Shown one piece after another: positions 23,025-32,366 of a DNA stretch of 64,000 bases. Source of the DNA: Streptomyces aureus (GTDB lineage Bacteria > Actinomycetota > Actinomycetes > Streptomycetales > Streptomycetaceae); assembly GCF_000725495.1 (NCBI RefSeq), contig NZ_JNZD01000001.1:124001-188000 (forward strand), in the 5' to 3' direction. A program made the translations under genes and the position numbers. The notes beneath the pieces are model-generated. The model searched no databases. It was not told the DNA's origin and saw only the letters and a program-made list of their open reading frames with translations. Positions within the stretch are counted from its first letter, which is position 1. Each line of letters opens with the position of its first letter.

Positions 23025-24218
23025 CTAGGGCCGTCGCCCGCCCGGCGCCCTGCGTCGTACGGCGAAGATCGTCGTGTCGTCGGCGAGCCGTCCGCCGCAG
23101 TGGGCGAGCGTGCGGTCGCGCACGAGCCGGACGAGCCGCTGCGGGTCGGCGGCGCGCGGGTCCCGGGCCACGGCCCGGACGAGGGTGTCGCGCAGCGGGA
23201 AGAACTCGCCCGCCGTGTCACGGGCCTCGGTGACCCCGTCCGTCACCAGGAGCAGCGTCTCGCCGGGGGCGAGCGGGACCCGGATGACCGGGGGCGGAGT
23301 GGACACCAACTCGTCCATGCCGAGCGGGAGTCCGTGCTCGGGAGGCAGACTCCGCACCCCGTCGGGGGTGATGACGAGCGGGGGTTCGTGACCGAAGTTG
23401 ACGACCTCGACCGTGGCCGGTGTGTCCTCGGGGAACGCGACGAGGACGCCGGTCGCGAAGCGGTCCCCGTCGTCGCGGCCCAGCGCCACGCGGTAGCGGT
23501 TGTGCCGCCGCATCCTGACCTCGAGCCGGGCGGCGACCGTGGCGAGCTCGCCCTCGTGGAAGGCCGCCTCGCGGAAGGTGCCGAGCACCGCGGCCGCCGC
23601 CTCGACCGCCGCGAGCCCCTTGCCCTGGATGTCCCCGAGCAGCAGCCGGGTGCCGTGCCGGCCGGGCTGGATGTCATAGAAGTCGCCGCCGACCCGGGCC
23701 TCGCTGTCGGCGGCGAGGTAGACGGCCGCGTGGTCGAGGCCGCCCCAGCCCGGGGGCATCGGGCGCAGCACGGTGCGCCGGGTCGTCTCGGCGACGTCCC
23801 GCATGTGCAGCATGCGCCGCTCGGCCCGCAGCCGGACGGAACAGGCGAGGGCCGCGAGACCGCTGCCGACCACCACGAGGACGAAGTCGGGCAGCCCGTT
23901 CTGGTACTGGTGCGGCCACTGCCTGTCCACGGCGCCGTAGGTGAGCAGCGACAGTGCGGCGAAGGCCACCGTGCCCAGCACCCCGCAGATCGCCGCGGCG
24001 ATGACGGGGACGAGCACGAGCCAGGAGATGATCCGGAACCGGCCGGAGGTGTTGACGTCCAGCAGCGTGATCCCGATGAGCAGCAGCAGCGGGGGCAGCC
24101 AGGCGACGCTGCGGCCCCGGAGCTTCAGCGGCTGCGACCGCTGGAAGGCTCCCGGGAGCCCGGCGGACGGGTGCAGGGCCTCCCGAAGCCGGTCGCGTAC
24201 GGATCTCCGGTCGGCCAC
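23025..24218 (-). CDS. membrane-bound PP2C (SpoIIE-type) serine phosphatase
   Basis: Protein of 397 residues. About three or four membrane segments lie at residues 35-120. The PP2C domain follows, with VGGDFYDIQPG (metal Asp, about residue 183), LLLGDIQGKGLAAVEAAA (about 200), VVNFGHEPPLVI (about 275), LLVTDGVTEARD (about 340) and RLADDTTIFAVRR at the end. It should remove phosphate from an anti-sigma antagonist, opposing HATPase kinases such as the one at 11901, in response to a membrane signal. GTG at 24218 is chosen after a GGGAGGGAGG run. The next gene starts outside its operon range. Confidence 0.88.
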   Translation of the reverse strand: MADRRSVRDRLREALHPSAGLPGAFQRSQPLKLRGRSVAWLPPLLLLIGITLLDVNTSGRFRIISWLVLVPVIAAAICGVLGTVAFAALSLLTYGAVDRQWPHQYQNGLPDFVLVVVGSGLAALACSVRLRAERRMLHMRDVAETTRRTVLRPMPPGWGGLDHAAVYLAADSEARVGGDFYDIQPGRHGTRLLLGDIQGKGLAAVEAAAAVLGTFREAAFHEGELATVAARLEVRMRRHNRYRVALGRDDGDRFATGVLVAFPEDTPATVEVVNFGHEPPLVITPDGVRSLPPEHGLPLGMDELVSTPPPVIRVPLAPGETLLLVTDGVTEARDTAGEFFPLRDTLVRAVARDPRAADPQRLVRLVRDRTLAHCGGRLADDTTIFAVRRRAPGGRRP

Positions 24219-24246
24219 CGCGCCGTACCGCCTCCCTCCCGTGCTC

Positions 24247-24885
24247 TCAGTAGGCGACCGACATGCGGCCGTGCGGGTGCACGGGCATCTCCAGCTGGTC
24301 GACGAAGGCCATGGCGTAGTCCTCGGCGCTGATCCGGCTCTGGCCGCCCGCGTCGGTGAGCATGCGGTCGCCGCCGATCCGGAACTCGCCCGTGCGTTCC
24401 CCGGGGCCGATCTCGGCGGCGGGCGAGATGTACGTCCAGTCGAGGTCGTCGACGTCCGTCCGCAGATACGCGAGGGCGTCCTGGTGGGCGAGTGCCTCGG
24501 GACGGTACGCCTCGGGGAAGTCGGGCTGGTCGCACGCGGCCTCGCCGGGCGCGACCTCCAGGGTGCCCGCGCCGCCGACGATGACCAGCCGGTGCACCCC
24601 GGCCGTGCGGACGCCCTCGACCAGGGAATGGTTGAGGGCGAGGAAGGGTTCCCGGGGGTCCGAGCCGTCCCGGGGCGGGACGCAGGCCGAGCCCACCGCG
24701 TCCGCGCCGGCCACCAGCTCGGCGACCTTCGCCGGGTCCGCGGCGTCGGCCGCCGCCGCGGTGACCCCGGGGACCGGGGACTGTCCGGACCGGCTGACCG
24801 CGACGACCTGGTGTCCGCGGGCCGACGCCTCCGTGGCGATGCGGCTGCCGACCATGCCGGTGGCACCGAAGAGTACGAGCTTCAT
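24247..24885 (-). CDS. NAD(P)-binding SDR-like protein
   Basis: Protein of 212 residues with the dinucleotide motif FGATGMVGSRIATEA (about residues 6-20), a short-chain dehydrogenase/NmrA-like atypical fold, and a core ending LTDAGGQSRISAEDYAMAFVD (about 180-200). The catalytic Tyr-Lys of classical SDRs is not evident, so it may be a sensor or an atypical reductase such as those grouped with YhfK/YwnB. It lies 28 bases upstream of the phosphatase on the same strand. Confidence 0.85.
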   Translation of the reverse strand: MKLVLFGATGMVGSRIATEASARGHQVVAVSRSGQSPVPGVTAAAADAADPAKVAELVAGADAVGSACVPPRDGSDPREPFLALNHSLVEGVRTAGVHRLVIVGGAGTLEVAPGEAACDQPDFPEAYRPEALAHQDALAYLRTDVDDLDWTYISPAAEIGPGERTGEFRIGGDRMLTDAGGQSRISAEDYAMAFVDQLEMPVHPHGRMSVAY

Positions 24886-25089
24886 GCACCTCAGCGAAGC
24901 ACGCGACCATGATCACCGCATTTCGGCGCGGGGGCGGAAGGGGTGAGACGGAGGATGCCGTGCCCCGGTCCGCAAAGGCGCCGCGACATGGGCCGAAAGG
25001 GTGGCGCGAGGGGGCCGGCGTCCCGAGTTGCCAGGGGCTGGGGCGGGGTGTGACCTGGAAGGCGGGGGCGAGCAGAAAGGAGTCCTTCC

Positions 25090-25506
25090 ATGGCTCAAGC
25101 CGCACCTGTGTCAGGGACACCACGGACATCCGGATCGACCGACGTCTTCGGGAAACAGACCCACACGATCGCCGAGTGGGCGATACCCGTCGCCGGCGGA
25201 CTCGTCTACGGCTACTGGGCGGCCGCCATCAACCGCGACGCGGGCGCCATCACGGGCTGGAACGTGCTGTTCGGCTTCGTGTGCGCCATCGCCTTCGCGC
25301 TGGCGTACGTGGCCGTCCGGACGGTGGCGCCGCTGATGCGGCGCGAGATGCACGCACTGGTGTGGGCCGTGTTCGCGGGCTGCGCGTTCGGATTCCTCTA
25401 CAGCCAGACCGACGCGACCATCCTGCGGTCCGTGTTCATGTCGCTGCCGGTGGCGGTGGGCGTGTACGCGGTGGCCTTCTACCGCTACTACACACACGAG
25501 GACTGA
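25090..25506 (+). CDS. small integral membrane protein of unknown function
   Basis: Protein of 138 residues: a polar N-terminus of about 28 residues, then four hydrophobic segments (about 29-46, 54-76, 84-105 and 112-132). It contains a short RREMHAL loop. No family is recognised. AAAGGAG lies nine bases before the ATG. The gene is monocistronic and ends at a strong hairpin. The upstream 24886-25089 gap holds no other feature that I can support. Confidence 0.78.
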   Translation: MAQAAPVSGTPRTSGSTDVFGKQTHTIAEWAIPVAGGLVYGYWAAAINRDAGAITGWNVLFGFVCAIAFALAYVAVRTVAPLMRREMHALVWAVFAGCAFGFLYSQTDATILRSVFMSLPVAVGVYAVAFYRYYTHED

Positions 25507-25534
25507 CGCTCGAGGAAAGCGAGCCGCCGTCGTG

Positions 25535-25570
25535 AAACGCCGTTCCGCCGAAGCCGGCGGAACGGCGTTT
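25535..25570 (+). terminator. strong hairpin after the small membrane protein gene
   Basis: A perfect 16-bp stem AAACGCCGTTCCGCCG/CGGCGGAACGGCGTTT with a four-base loop, 28 bases after the stop codon. The 3-prime arm ends in TTT. Confidence 0.85.
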
Positions 25571-25585
25571 CGACGGAGCCGGAGC

Positions 25586-25795
25586 GGCCCACGAGGGAAC
25601 GGTGCACAGCGAGCACCACGACGGAGAACGGCGCACACCGCACGCCACAGCGGAGAACGGCGCACACCTCGCTCCACGACGGAACGGCATACGAGGGAGA
25701 CGCGGACGGTCACGGCGAAGCGGCGCACTACGGAGACGCGACGGTCACGACGGAACGGCGCACAGCACGGTCACGGCGGAACGGCGCACGACGCA
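25586..25795. repeat. degenerate gaacggcgcac-type repeats
   Basis: The 342-bp gap 25507-25848 contains no supported gene. Between the two hairpins it is built of irregular repeats around the core gaacggcgcac, alternating with cacgacgga and acggtcacggc. Copies recur about every 20-40 bp. Open frames through it are repeat artefacts. Confidence 0.7.
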
Positions 25796-25828
25796 CATGA
25801 GGCCCCGGCGTGATGCCGGGGCCTCATG
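25796..25828. terminator. bidirectional-looking hairpin between convergent genes
   Basis: A perfect 14-bp stem CATGAGGCCCCGGC/GCCGGGGCCTCATG with loop GTGAT, 20 bases beyond the stop of the minus-strand SH3-like gene. It probably ends that transcript. Confidence 0.75.
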
Positions 25829-25848
25829 CGTCTCCCTCACTCACCTAC

Positions 25849-26403
25849 TCACCTGCCACCTGGGACCCAGTCCCAGGAGTTCGAGGAGGAGCCGGACACG
25901 GTCCAGCTCCAGGCGCTGGTGACGGTGAAGGTCCAGGAGCCGGAAGCGCTCACGCTCCAGCCGGGGTCGTTCGCCGGGTTGCGGTCGTGGTCCCAGTGCG
26001 CGTTGTGCCAGGTCCCGTCCTTCTGGTCGGGGCACGGGTCCGAACAACTCGGCACCGCCCGGCCGCCGGTGTCGACGAACGCGGCGCTGGCCCAGGCGTG
26101 GGCGCCGACGAGCCAGTACCAGACGCTGGTGCCGAGCACGCTCTGCCCGTTCACCGCGCACTGGACCCGGTCCTGACTGCCCGAGGGCAGCGCGCCGACG
26201 ACGGGCGAGTTCGTGCTGGGCTGGAGCCGCAGGTTCATCTCTCCGCGGGAGATGACGGTGCCCCAGACGGGGCTGCCGGAGCCACCGTCACCGGTGTGCG
26301 CCGACTCGGCCGCGGCCATGGAGGGACCGGCGGCCAGGGCGGTCAGTACACCGCCGCTGAGCAGGGCCCCGGCAAGCGTCCGCCGGGCTGGGGTGGTGCG
26401 CAT
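25849..26403 (-). CDS. secreted SH3-like protein with Trp/Ser-rich tail
   Basis: Protein of 184 residues. A Sec or Tat-like signal peptide (MRTTPARRTLAG start, hydrophobic to about residue 31) precedes a bacterial SH3-like domain (about 45-110; MNLRLQPSTNSPVVGALPSG is the typical core). A C-terminal segment (about 120-184) has tryptophans alternating with small polar residues (WSVSASGSWTF, SAWSWTVSG, SWDW). Four cysteines could form two disulfides. SH3-like domains often bind cell-wall material; the tail may be an aromatic ligand-binding strand set. AAGGAGG precedes the ATG. The tail function is unknown. Confidence 0.82.
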   Translation of the reverse strand: MRTTPARRTLAGALLSGGVLTALAAGPSMAAAESAHTGDGGSGSPVWGTVISRGEMNLRLQPSTNSPVVGALPSGSQDRVQCAVNGQSVLGTSVWYWLVGAHAWASAAFVDTGGRAVPSCSDPCPDQKDGTWHNAHWDHDRNPANDPGWSVSASGSWTFTVTSAWSWTVSGSSSNSWDWVPGGR

Positions 26404-26651
26404 ATCGGCCTCCTTGCTCCCCAGATCCAGGAAACACCCGTTCGGGTGAGGCCTCCACCCGAACGCCCGAAACCCTTGGGACAGCAGGGATGTACGAGGT
26501 CGGTGGGGCGTTCCCGGCCAGGACGGGCGGGGCGATTGCCAGGGACCCGGCGGCCCTCGTACGGCTCGTCGGCCCCCGTACGGCTCGTCCCGTGCGCCCA
26601 TTTGCACGCGCCCCGCTCGCGCACGCGGCCCCGGGGGCCTTGCCTGAAGAG

Positions 26652-27551
26652 GTGCCCCCTCGTGTCCGGAGCGCCCTGTCGGCCGTGCTGATCGCGCTCG
26701 CCTGCCTCCTCGCGCCCCTCGGCGCGCTCTCGGCGTGGGCGACGTACGGCCTCGGGGACTCCGAACGCTACGAGGCCACCATGGCGCCGCTCGCCGCCGA
26801 CGACGACGTCCGGGACGCCATCGCCGCCGGTGTCACCGAGGACATCCTGCGCGAAGTCCACGTACGGCCGCGGCTCCAGGGGCCGGTGAACCACTTCGTG
26901 CGGGACGCCGTGCGGTCGTTCACCGAGACCGAGGCGTACCGCACGGCGTGGGAGGCCGCCAACCTGGCCGCGCACGACGCCGTGATGCGGGCGCTGCGCG
27001 AGGACCGCGAGGGCGCGGTGACCGTCGACCTCGCGCCCGTCACCGAGCGGGTCAAACGCAGGCTCGCCGACGACCACATGCCGCTGGCCGACCGGATCCC
27101 GGTCGAGCACGCCGAGATCACCGTGCTCGAGGCCGAGGACCTGGCCCGGCTCCGGAAGGGGTTCCACGTGCTCGAAGTCGCCGGATTCTGGCTGCCGTCG
27201 GCGTCGGTCGTCTTCGCCGCGACCGGCATCGTCATCGCCCTGCGCCGCCGCCGGGCGGTCCTCGCGACCGGCCTCGGCACCGCGGTCGGCGCCGCGCTGC
27301 TCGGTGTCGCGATCACGGTCGGCCGCAAACTGACCCTCGACGACCTGCCGCCGGACGTGTCCCGCACGGCGGCGGGCGCGGTGTACGACGCCCTCACCGA
27401 GACGCTGCGGTTCGTCAGCTGGCTGCTGCTGGCCCTCGGTCTGACGGTGTCTCTGGCGGCGGCGCTCACCCAGGCCTACACCCGCAGACGCCGCCCGGCC
27501 GAGGCCCCCCGCCCCGCCCCCGCGGAACCACCGACCCACGTGGGCGCCTGA
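26652..27551 (+). CDS. membrane protein with N-terminal anchor and C-terminal helices, unknown function
   Basis: Protein of 299 residues from the GTG at 26652. A hydrophobic segment at about residues 7-28 is followed by an extracytoplasmic helical domain (about 35-170), rich in charged residues and beginning YEATMAPLAADDDVRDAI. Three more membrane segments (about 177-200, 204-222 and 250-275) follow, then a Pro-rich tail. I do not recognise the family. The ribosome site is weak, so an upstream start (as far as 26490) is possible, but it would overlap the control region of the divergent secreted gene. Confidence 0.72.
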   Translation: MPPRVRSALSAVLIALACLLAPLGALSAWATYGLGDSERYEATMAPLAADDDVRDAIAAGVTEDILREVHVRPRLQGPVNHFVRDAVRSFTETEAYRTAWEAANLAAHDAVMRALREDREGAVTVDLAPVTERVKRRLADDHMPLADRIPVEHAEITVLEAEDLARLRKGFHVLEVAGFWLPSASVVFAATGIVIALRRRRAVLATGLGTAVGAALLGVAITVGRKLTLDDLPPDVSRTAAGAVYDALTETLRFVSWLLLALGLTVSLAAALTQAYTRRRRPAEAPRPAPAEPPTHVGA

Positions 27552-27702
27552 ACCCGGCCCCGGCCAGGGCAGGGGCGTGAGCCGCGGACCGGACGTGCGG
27601 TGGACGGCGGAGCCGCACTGCCGGTGGTCGGCCGCCGGGGGCGGCCGTCGTCCCCTCTTCGTCCCGGTCTGCCTCCGCCTGCGGATGCACCGGGGACCCG
27701 GT

Positions 27703-27840
27703 CCGGGCAGCCCGAGCCCGCAGGTCCGACCTGAACCCGGTCCGGGCAGCCCGAGCCCGCAGGTCCGACCTGGACCCGGTCCGGGCAGCCCGAGCCCACG
27801 GGTCCGACCTGGACCCGACCCGGGCAGCCCGCATCCACGA
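27703..27840. repeat. three and a half tandem copies of a 39-bp unit
   Basis: Units begin with ccgggcagcccgagccc at 27703, 27742 and 27781, with a partial copy from 27820. Adjacent copies differ at a few positions. The 408-bp gap 27552-27959 holds no supported gene; the array is its main content. The period is a multiple of three, so long open frames cross it on both strands as artefacts. Confidence 0.85.
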
Positions 27841-27959
27841 GCGCGGCCGGGCCGGCCCAGGCCGCCTGTGTCAAGGGGTGCGGCCGGGACCCGACCCGGA
27901 CGGCCTCCGCCCGCCGGTACAGCCGGGGTCCGCCTCCGGGAAACCGCCATACTTGGGGC

Positions 27960-29894
27960 ATGTCCCGCGAGTTCCCCATCGGCCTCACGCCTCCCGACTG
28001 GCTGGTCAGGAACCTGCGGCCGCAGCGGGCCCCCGTCAACCGGCCCGCCGTCGCCCGTGCCGCCGTCGCGCTGGCGCTGCCCCTCGCCGTCGGCCTCGCC
28101 TGCGGACAGCCCGCGTACGGCGCCCTGGCCTCCATGGGCGCGCTCTCCGGAGTCATCGGCGACACCGCCGACGCGTACCGCATGCGGATCTTCAACATCG
28201 CCGTCCCGCAGCTCTTCGGCGCGATCGGCGTCACCATCGGCGCCGCGGTCTACGGGCACGGCTGGGTCGCCGTCGCGACGGTGACCGGGGTCGCCCTCGT
28301 CTCCGGGATGATCTCCTCCATCGGCGCCGTCGCCTCCGTCACCGGACTGCTGCTGCTCCTCAACTGCGTGATCGGCGCCGGACTTCCGCTGCCCGGCGCC
28401 TGGTGGCTCGCCCCGCTGCTGATGGCCGGCGGCGGTCTCCTCGTCCTCGCGCTGACCCTGCTCGCCTGGCCGTTGCGCTCGGGCGTGCCGGAGCGCTCCG
28501 CCGTCGCCGGCACCTACCGCACGGTCGCGGACCTGCTCGCCGCCGGCGGCACCGGCGACTACGAGCGCCTGCGCCTCGCCGTCACCCAGTCCCTGAACGA
28601 GTCGTACGACCTCGTCCTCGCCCGGCGCGCCTTCCACCACGGCCGCAGCCCCGACCTCGTCCGGCTGCTCGCCCAGCTGAACGCCCTCACCCCCGTCGTC
28701 GAGGCCGCCCCCGCCGCCCACCAGCGGGGCGAGCGGCTGCCCGCGGCGATCCCCGCCGCCGTGAGCCTGCTCGCCGACACCGTCGAGGCCGGCGGCACCG
28801 ATCCGCTCGAACTGCGGCTGCCCGCCCCGGCCGACGAGACGGCGCGTGCCGTCGACCACGCCCTGCGGCACGCGGCCCGCGTCGTCACCGACCGGTCCCC
28901 CGACCCGCACGCCCTCGACGACCGTCTCGGCCGGCCCGCCGCGCTGCGCGTCCGCGCCGCCCGCGCCACCCGCAACGCGCTGCTGTCCGCGGCCTCCTGG
29001 CGCTACGGCATCCGCCTCGCCCTGTGCATCGGCCTCGGCCAGGTGCTCGTCTCGACCGTCGAGGTGCCGCGTTCGTACTGGGTCGCGCTCACCATCACGT
29101 TCGTCATGAAGCCCGACTACGGCTCCGTGTTCTCCCGGGCCCTGCTGCGCGCCCTCGGCACGGTCGTGGGCCTGGTGGTCGCGGCGACGGTGCTGACCCT
29201 GGTTCCGCGCGGCTGGTGGGACGTGCCCGTGCTGATGGTGCTCGCCGCGCTCATCCCGGCCCTGACGCCCCGCGGCTACGGCTATCAGACCGCCGCCATC
29301 ACCCCGGTGATCCTGATGCTGTCCGACATCCTCAACCACCAGGGCACCGGGCTCGTCGTCCCCCGCCTGGTCGACTCCCTGGTCGGCTGCGGCATCGCCC
29401 TGGTGGCCGGATACCTGCTCTGGCCGGAGAGCTGGCACGCCCGGGTCGGCGACCGGCTCGCGGACGCGGTCGCCGACACCGCCGGCTATGTCGAGCTGGC
29501 CTTCGGGGACGCGGCCGATCCGTCGGCCCGGGCCCGCAGCAGGCGCCGGCTGTACCGCGACCTCTCCTCGATCCGTACGGAGTTCCAGCGCGCGCTGACC
29601 GAACCGCCGCCGAACGGGCGCCGGGCCGCGGCCTGGATGCCGCTGGTCGTCGCCGTCGAACGGATCGTGGACGCGACGACCGCCGCCCGGGTCCGGGTCC
29701 GGCAGGGCGCGGCCGAGCCGTCGGCCACCGAGATCTCCACGATCGCGGGCCAGCTGAGGGAGTTGTCCGAGGGGCTGCGCGAGACGGACGTGCTGGTCGC
29801 CGTGCGCGCCGACCTCTGCGGGCCCGAGGACAGCGTGCTCGAACCGGTGCGGCAGGAGGTCGCGGCGGCCAGGGCGATCGCCTCACCGCATTGA
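27960..29894 (+). CDS. FUSC family inner-membrane transporter
   Basis: Protein of 644 residues with the two-block FUSC layout. The first block of six membrane helices lies at about residues 30-170. A soluble middle follows (about 180-340). The second block (about 345-490) begins LALCIGLGQVLVSTVEVPRSYWVALTI and includes FVMKPDYGSVFSRALLRALG, the fusaric acid resistance/aromatic acid exporter signature. A helical tail ends the protein. The family exports aromatic acids or drugs. The CATACT hexamer six bases before the ATG and lack of a ribosome site suggest a leaderless message. Confidence 0.88.
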   Translation: MSREFPIGLTPPDWLVRNLRPQRAPVNRPAVARAAVALALPLAVGLACGQPAYGALASMGALSGVIGDTADAYRMRIFNIAVPQLFGAIGVTIGAAVYGHGWVAVATVTGVALVSGMISSIGAVASVTGLLLLLNCVIGAGLPLPGAWWLAPLLMAGGGLLVLALTLLAWPLRSGVPERSAVAGTYRTVADLLAAGGTGDYERLRLAVTQSLNESYDLVLARRAFHHGRSPDLVRLLAQLNALTPVVEAAPAAHQRGERLPAAIPAAVSLLADTVEAGGTDPLELRLPAPADETARAVDHALRHAARVVTDRSPDPHALDDRLGRPAALRVRAARATRNALLSAASWRYGIRLALCIGLGQVLVSTVEVPRSYWVALTITFVMKPDYGSVFSRALLRALGTVVGLVVAATVLTLVPRGWWDVPVLMVLAALIPALTPRGYGYQTAAITPVILMLSDILNHQGTGLVVPRLVDSLVGCGIALVAGYLLWPESWHARVGDRLADAVADTAGYVELAFGDAADPSARARSRRRLYRDLSSIRTEFQRALTEPPPNGRRAAAWMPLVVAVERIVDATTAARVRVRQGAAEPSATEISTIAGQLRELSEGLRETDVLVAVRADLCGPEDSVLEPVRQEVAAARAIASPH

Positions 29895-30198
29895 CACGGG
29901 CGGTCCGGGCACCGACGATTCGGCCACCGCCCCGATCCACGCACGGGACGGGAGCGCTTTACGTTCTTCTTGCGATCTCTTGACACAAAGGGGACGCCAG
30001 GGGAAGGTGCGTGGCGGAACTCCGAATTCCGACAAAACCTCGTGGTAGGAAAGTGAACCCGTGGGCGCCGTAGGGGGGTTGACGTGGCCGTCTTACGGTG
30101 CGCCGCCCCTGCCGAAGATCACCATCTATGGCCGCTAACCTTACGTGTCCGTCCTGGCCAGGGATTGACGGGATCAACTCACGCGAAGGGTTGCGCAC
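29895..30198. other. 304-bp intergenic region upstream of the vWA gene
   Basis: No gene is supported. TTGACA at 29980-29985 and TTGACG at 30078-30083 are good -35 hexamers, but I cannot pair either with a clear -10. AAGGG lies nine bases before the vWA start codon. The A/T-richer stretch around 29955-30060 fits a promoter region. Confidence 0.4.
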
Positions 30199-32187
30199 AT
30201 GGGCATTCTCACTCTCCTGCGGAATGCGTTCGGCCGCTCACGCAAGGGTCGTGACGCGGACGCGGAGACCTCGCGAGAGGCCACGTCGTCCGCGACGGTC
30301 CCTGCTCCCGCCACGGAGCCGACGCATTCCCCGGAGGCCGCCGAGTCGGCCTCCACCACCGCGCCGGAGGCCGAGCCGAGGATTCCGGCTCCCGCGTCCG
30401 AGCCCGAGCCCTCGGTCGTCGACGAGCTGGTGTCGGCCGCGTTCGACAACGTCACGGTCCCCAGGCAAACGCCTCCGGCGGAGCCCACCGGCAACTCCCC
30501 CGAGCCCGAGCCGACCACCGAGCCCGAGCCCACCGCCGAGGCCACCCCGGAGCCCGAGGCTGCCCCCGAGCCCGAGACCGCTCCGGAGCCCGAGCCCACC
30601 GCCGAGACCGAGCCCGTCACCGAGCCCGAGACGAAGCCCGCGGCCGAGGCCGCCCCGGAGCCGGCCACCGAGCCGGAGGCCGTGGCCGAGCCCGCCGCCG
30701 AGGTTGAGGCGGAGCCGGTCGCGGAGACCGAAGCCGCCACCGAGCCCGAGCCCGCCGCTGTCGCGGAGCCCGAGCTTGCCGCCGAGGCCGAGGCCGCCGC
30801 CGAGGTCGAGGCTGAGGTCGCACCCGAGCCCGTCGCCGAGGCGGAGCCGGTCACCGAGACCGAGGCGCCTGCCGAGCCCGTCACCGTCGAGGCCGAAGCA
30901 GAGCCGATCACCGAGGCTGCCGCCGAAGTTGAGGCCGAGCCGGCCACCGAGCCGGAGCCCGCCGCTGTCGCGGAGCCCGAGCCTGCTGCCGAGCCCGAGC
31001 CCGAAGCTGCCGCCGAAGTTGAGGCCGAGCCGGCCACCGAGCCCGAGGCTGTCGCCGAGATCGAGGCGGAGCCTGTCGCCGAGATCGAGGCGGAGCCTGT
31101 CGCCGAGCCCGAGGCCGAGGTCGCCCCCGAGCCGGAGGTTGTCGCGGAGCCCGAGGCGGCCGCCGAGGTCGTCCAGGCGGACGAGCCCGCAGTCGCCGAC
31201 GGCGGCGAGGCCGCACAGGCGGCACCCGCAGCCGACGACGAAAGCAGCACGGGTGGTGCGGGTGGGAACGACCCCGCCGAAGGCGAAGCCGAGGCGGAAG
31301 CCGCCCCCGCCGCCGAGGCGGAGCCGGTCACCGACGCTGAGCAGGCCGCCGAGGCCGAGCCGACCGCCGAGGTCGCAGAAGAGGCCGAGGTCGCAGAAGA
31401 GGCCGAGGTCGCGGAAGAGGCCGAGGTCGCGGCGGAGCCGGTTGCAGAGACCGAGCCGGAGACCGAGGCCGAGCCCGAGCCGGAGACCCAGGCCGGGGCC
31501 GACCCGCTCACCCCGGCGGAGCCGCCCGTCGCGGTCTCGGCCAGCCGAGTGAAGACCGACGCCCCCGCCCTCCTCACCGCGTACCAGGAAGCCGGCACCG
31601 CCCTCGAGAAGCACGGCCTGACCGGCACCCGCGCCAGGGTCTACCTCGTCCTGGACCGTTCCTCGTCGATGCGCGCGTACTACAAGGACGGCTCCGCCCA
31701 GGCCCTGGGCGAGCAGGCCCTCGCGCTCGCCGCCCACCTGGACCCGGCGGCGACCGTCCACGTCGTCTTCTTCTCCACCGAGCTGGACGGCACCGGCGCC
31801 CTCACCCTCACCGAGCACGAGAACAAGATCGACGACCTGCACGCCGGCCTCGGCCGCATGGGCCGTACGAGCTACCACGCGGCCGTCGAGGAGGTCGTCA
31901 CCCACCACAAGGCGTCGGGTGCCGGCGACCCGGCCCTCGTCCTCTTCCAGACGGACGGCGCCCCGGACGCCAAGACCCCGGCGACCCAGTCCCTCACGGA
32001 CGCGGCGAAGAACCACCCGGGCGTCTTCTTCTCGTTCGTCGCCTTCGGCGAGCACGACAACAAGGCGTTCGACTACCTGCGCAAGCTGAAGACCGGGAAC
32101 ACGGCCTTCTTCCACGCGGGCCCGTCCCCGCGCGAACTGACGGACGCCGAGGTCTACGACGGCGTGCTGGAGAACTGGCGCCCGTAA
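30199..32187 (+). CDS. vWA domain (TerF-like) protein with long acidic Pro/Glu/Ala linker
   Basis: Protein of 662 residues. A short N-terminal region ([17 protein letters not shown]) precedes a linker of about 350 residues (about 95-445) built almost wholly of Glu, Pro, Ala, Val and Thr in EPE/AEPEA/EVEAEP units. The C-terminal domain (about 455-660) is a von Willebrand A fold with MIDAS motif DRSSSM and distal metal residues in QTDGAPD. It resembles the TerF/TerY-type vWA domains of tellurite-resistance-like systems. The cellular role is unknown. The linker should be extended and highly negative. The gene is monocistronic and ends in a hairpin. Confidence 0.85.
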   Translation: MGILTLLRNAFGRSRKGRDADAETSREATSSATVPAPATEPTHSPEAAESASTTAPEAEPRIPAPASEPEPSVVDELVSAAFDNVTVPRQTPPAEPTGNSPEPEPTTEPEPTAEATPEPEAAPEPETAPEPEPTAETEPVTEPETKPAAEAAPEPATEPEAVAEPAAEVEAEPVAETEAATEPEPAAVAEPELAAEAEAAAEVEAEVAPEPVAEAEPVTETEAPAEPVTVEAEAEPITEAAAEVEAEPATEPEPAAVAEPEPAAEPEPEAAAEVEAEPATEPEAVAEIEAEPVAEIEAEPVAEPEAEVAPEPEVVAEPEAAAEVVQADEPAVADGGEAAQAAPAADDESSTGGAGGNDPAEGEAEAEAAPAAEAEPVTDAEQAAEAEPTAEVAEEAEVAEEAEVAEEAEVAAEPVAETEPETEAEPEPETQAGADPLTPAEPPVAVSASRVKTDAPALLTAYQEAGTALEKHGLTGTRARVYLVLDRSSSMRAYYKDGSAQALGEQALALAAHLDPAATVHVVFFSTELDGTGALTLTEHENKIDDLHAGLGRMGRTSYHAAVEEVVTHHKASGAGDPALVLFQTDGAPDAKTPATQSLTDAAKNHPGVFFSFVAFGEHDNKAFDYLRKLKTGNTAFFHAGPSPRELTDAEVYDGVLENWRP

Positions 32188-32223
32188 CCCCCCGTCCGAG
32201 CGGCACCCGCCGGAGCAGCACCC

Positions 32224-32266
32224 GGGCCGCCCCTTCCCACGCCTCAAAACGGGAAGCGGGCGGCCC
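32224..32266 (+). terminator. hairpin after the vWA gene
   Basis: Arms GGGCCGCCCCTTCCC and GGGAAGCGGGCGGCCC pair with one mismatch or bulge around a short A-rich loop, 37 bases after the stop. No T-run follows, as is common in Streptomyces. Confidence 0.7.
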
Positions 32267-32366
32267 ACCCATGTCGGCTACGATTTCAAGGTTCACCGGC
32301 GACGATGCGCCCACCGGAAATCCGACGCGATCGTCGCCCCCCGCAGCGACCTGGGAGCAGCCCGCG

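Noticed and set aside
27466..28237. Minus-strand repeat frames through the 39-bp array
   Set aside because: Thirteen-residue repeats arise from the DNA period; no start signals and no conserved domain.
30174..31628. Ser/Ala/Gly-rich minus-strand frame opposite the vWA linker
   Set aside because: Antisense of a Glu/Pro/Ala repeat; all six frames stay open in such repeats.
32188..32366. T-box or SAM riboswitch before metG
   Set aside because: The leader shows only the upstream gene's terminator. No T-box sequence or conserved SAM-binding core is visible, and T-boxes usually regulate other synthetases in actinobacteria.
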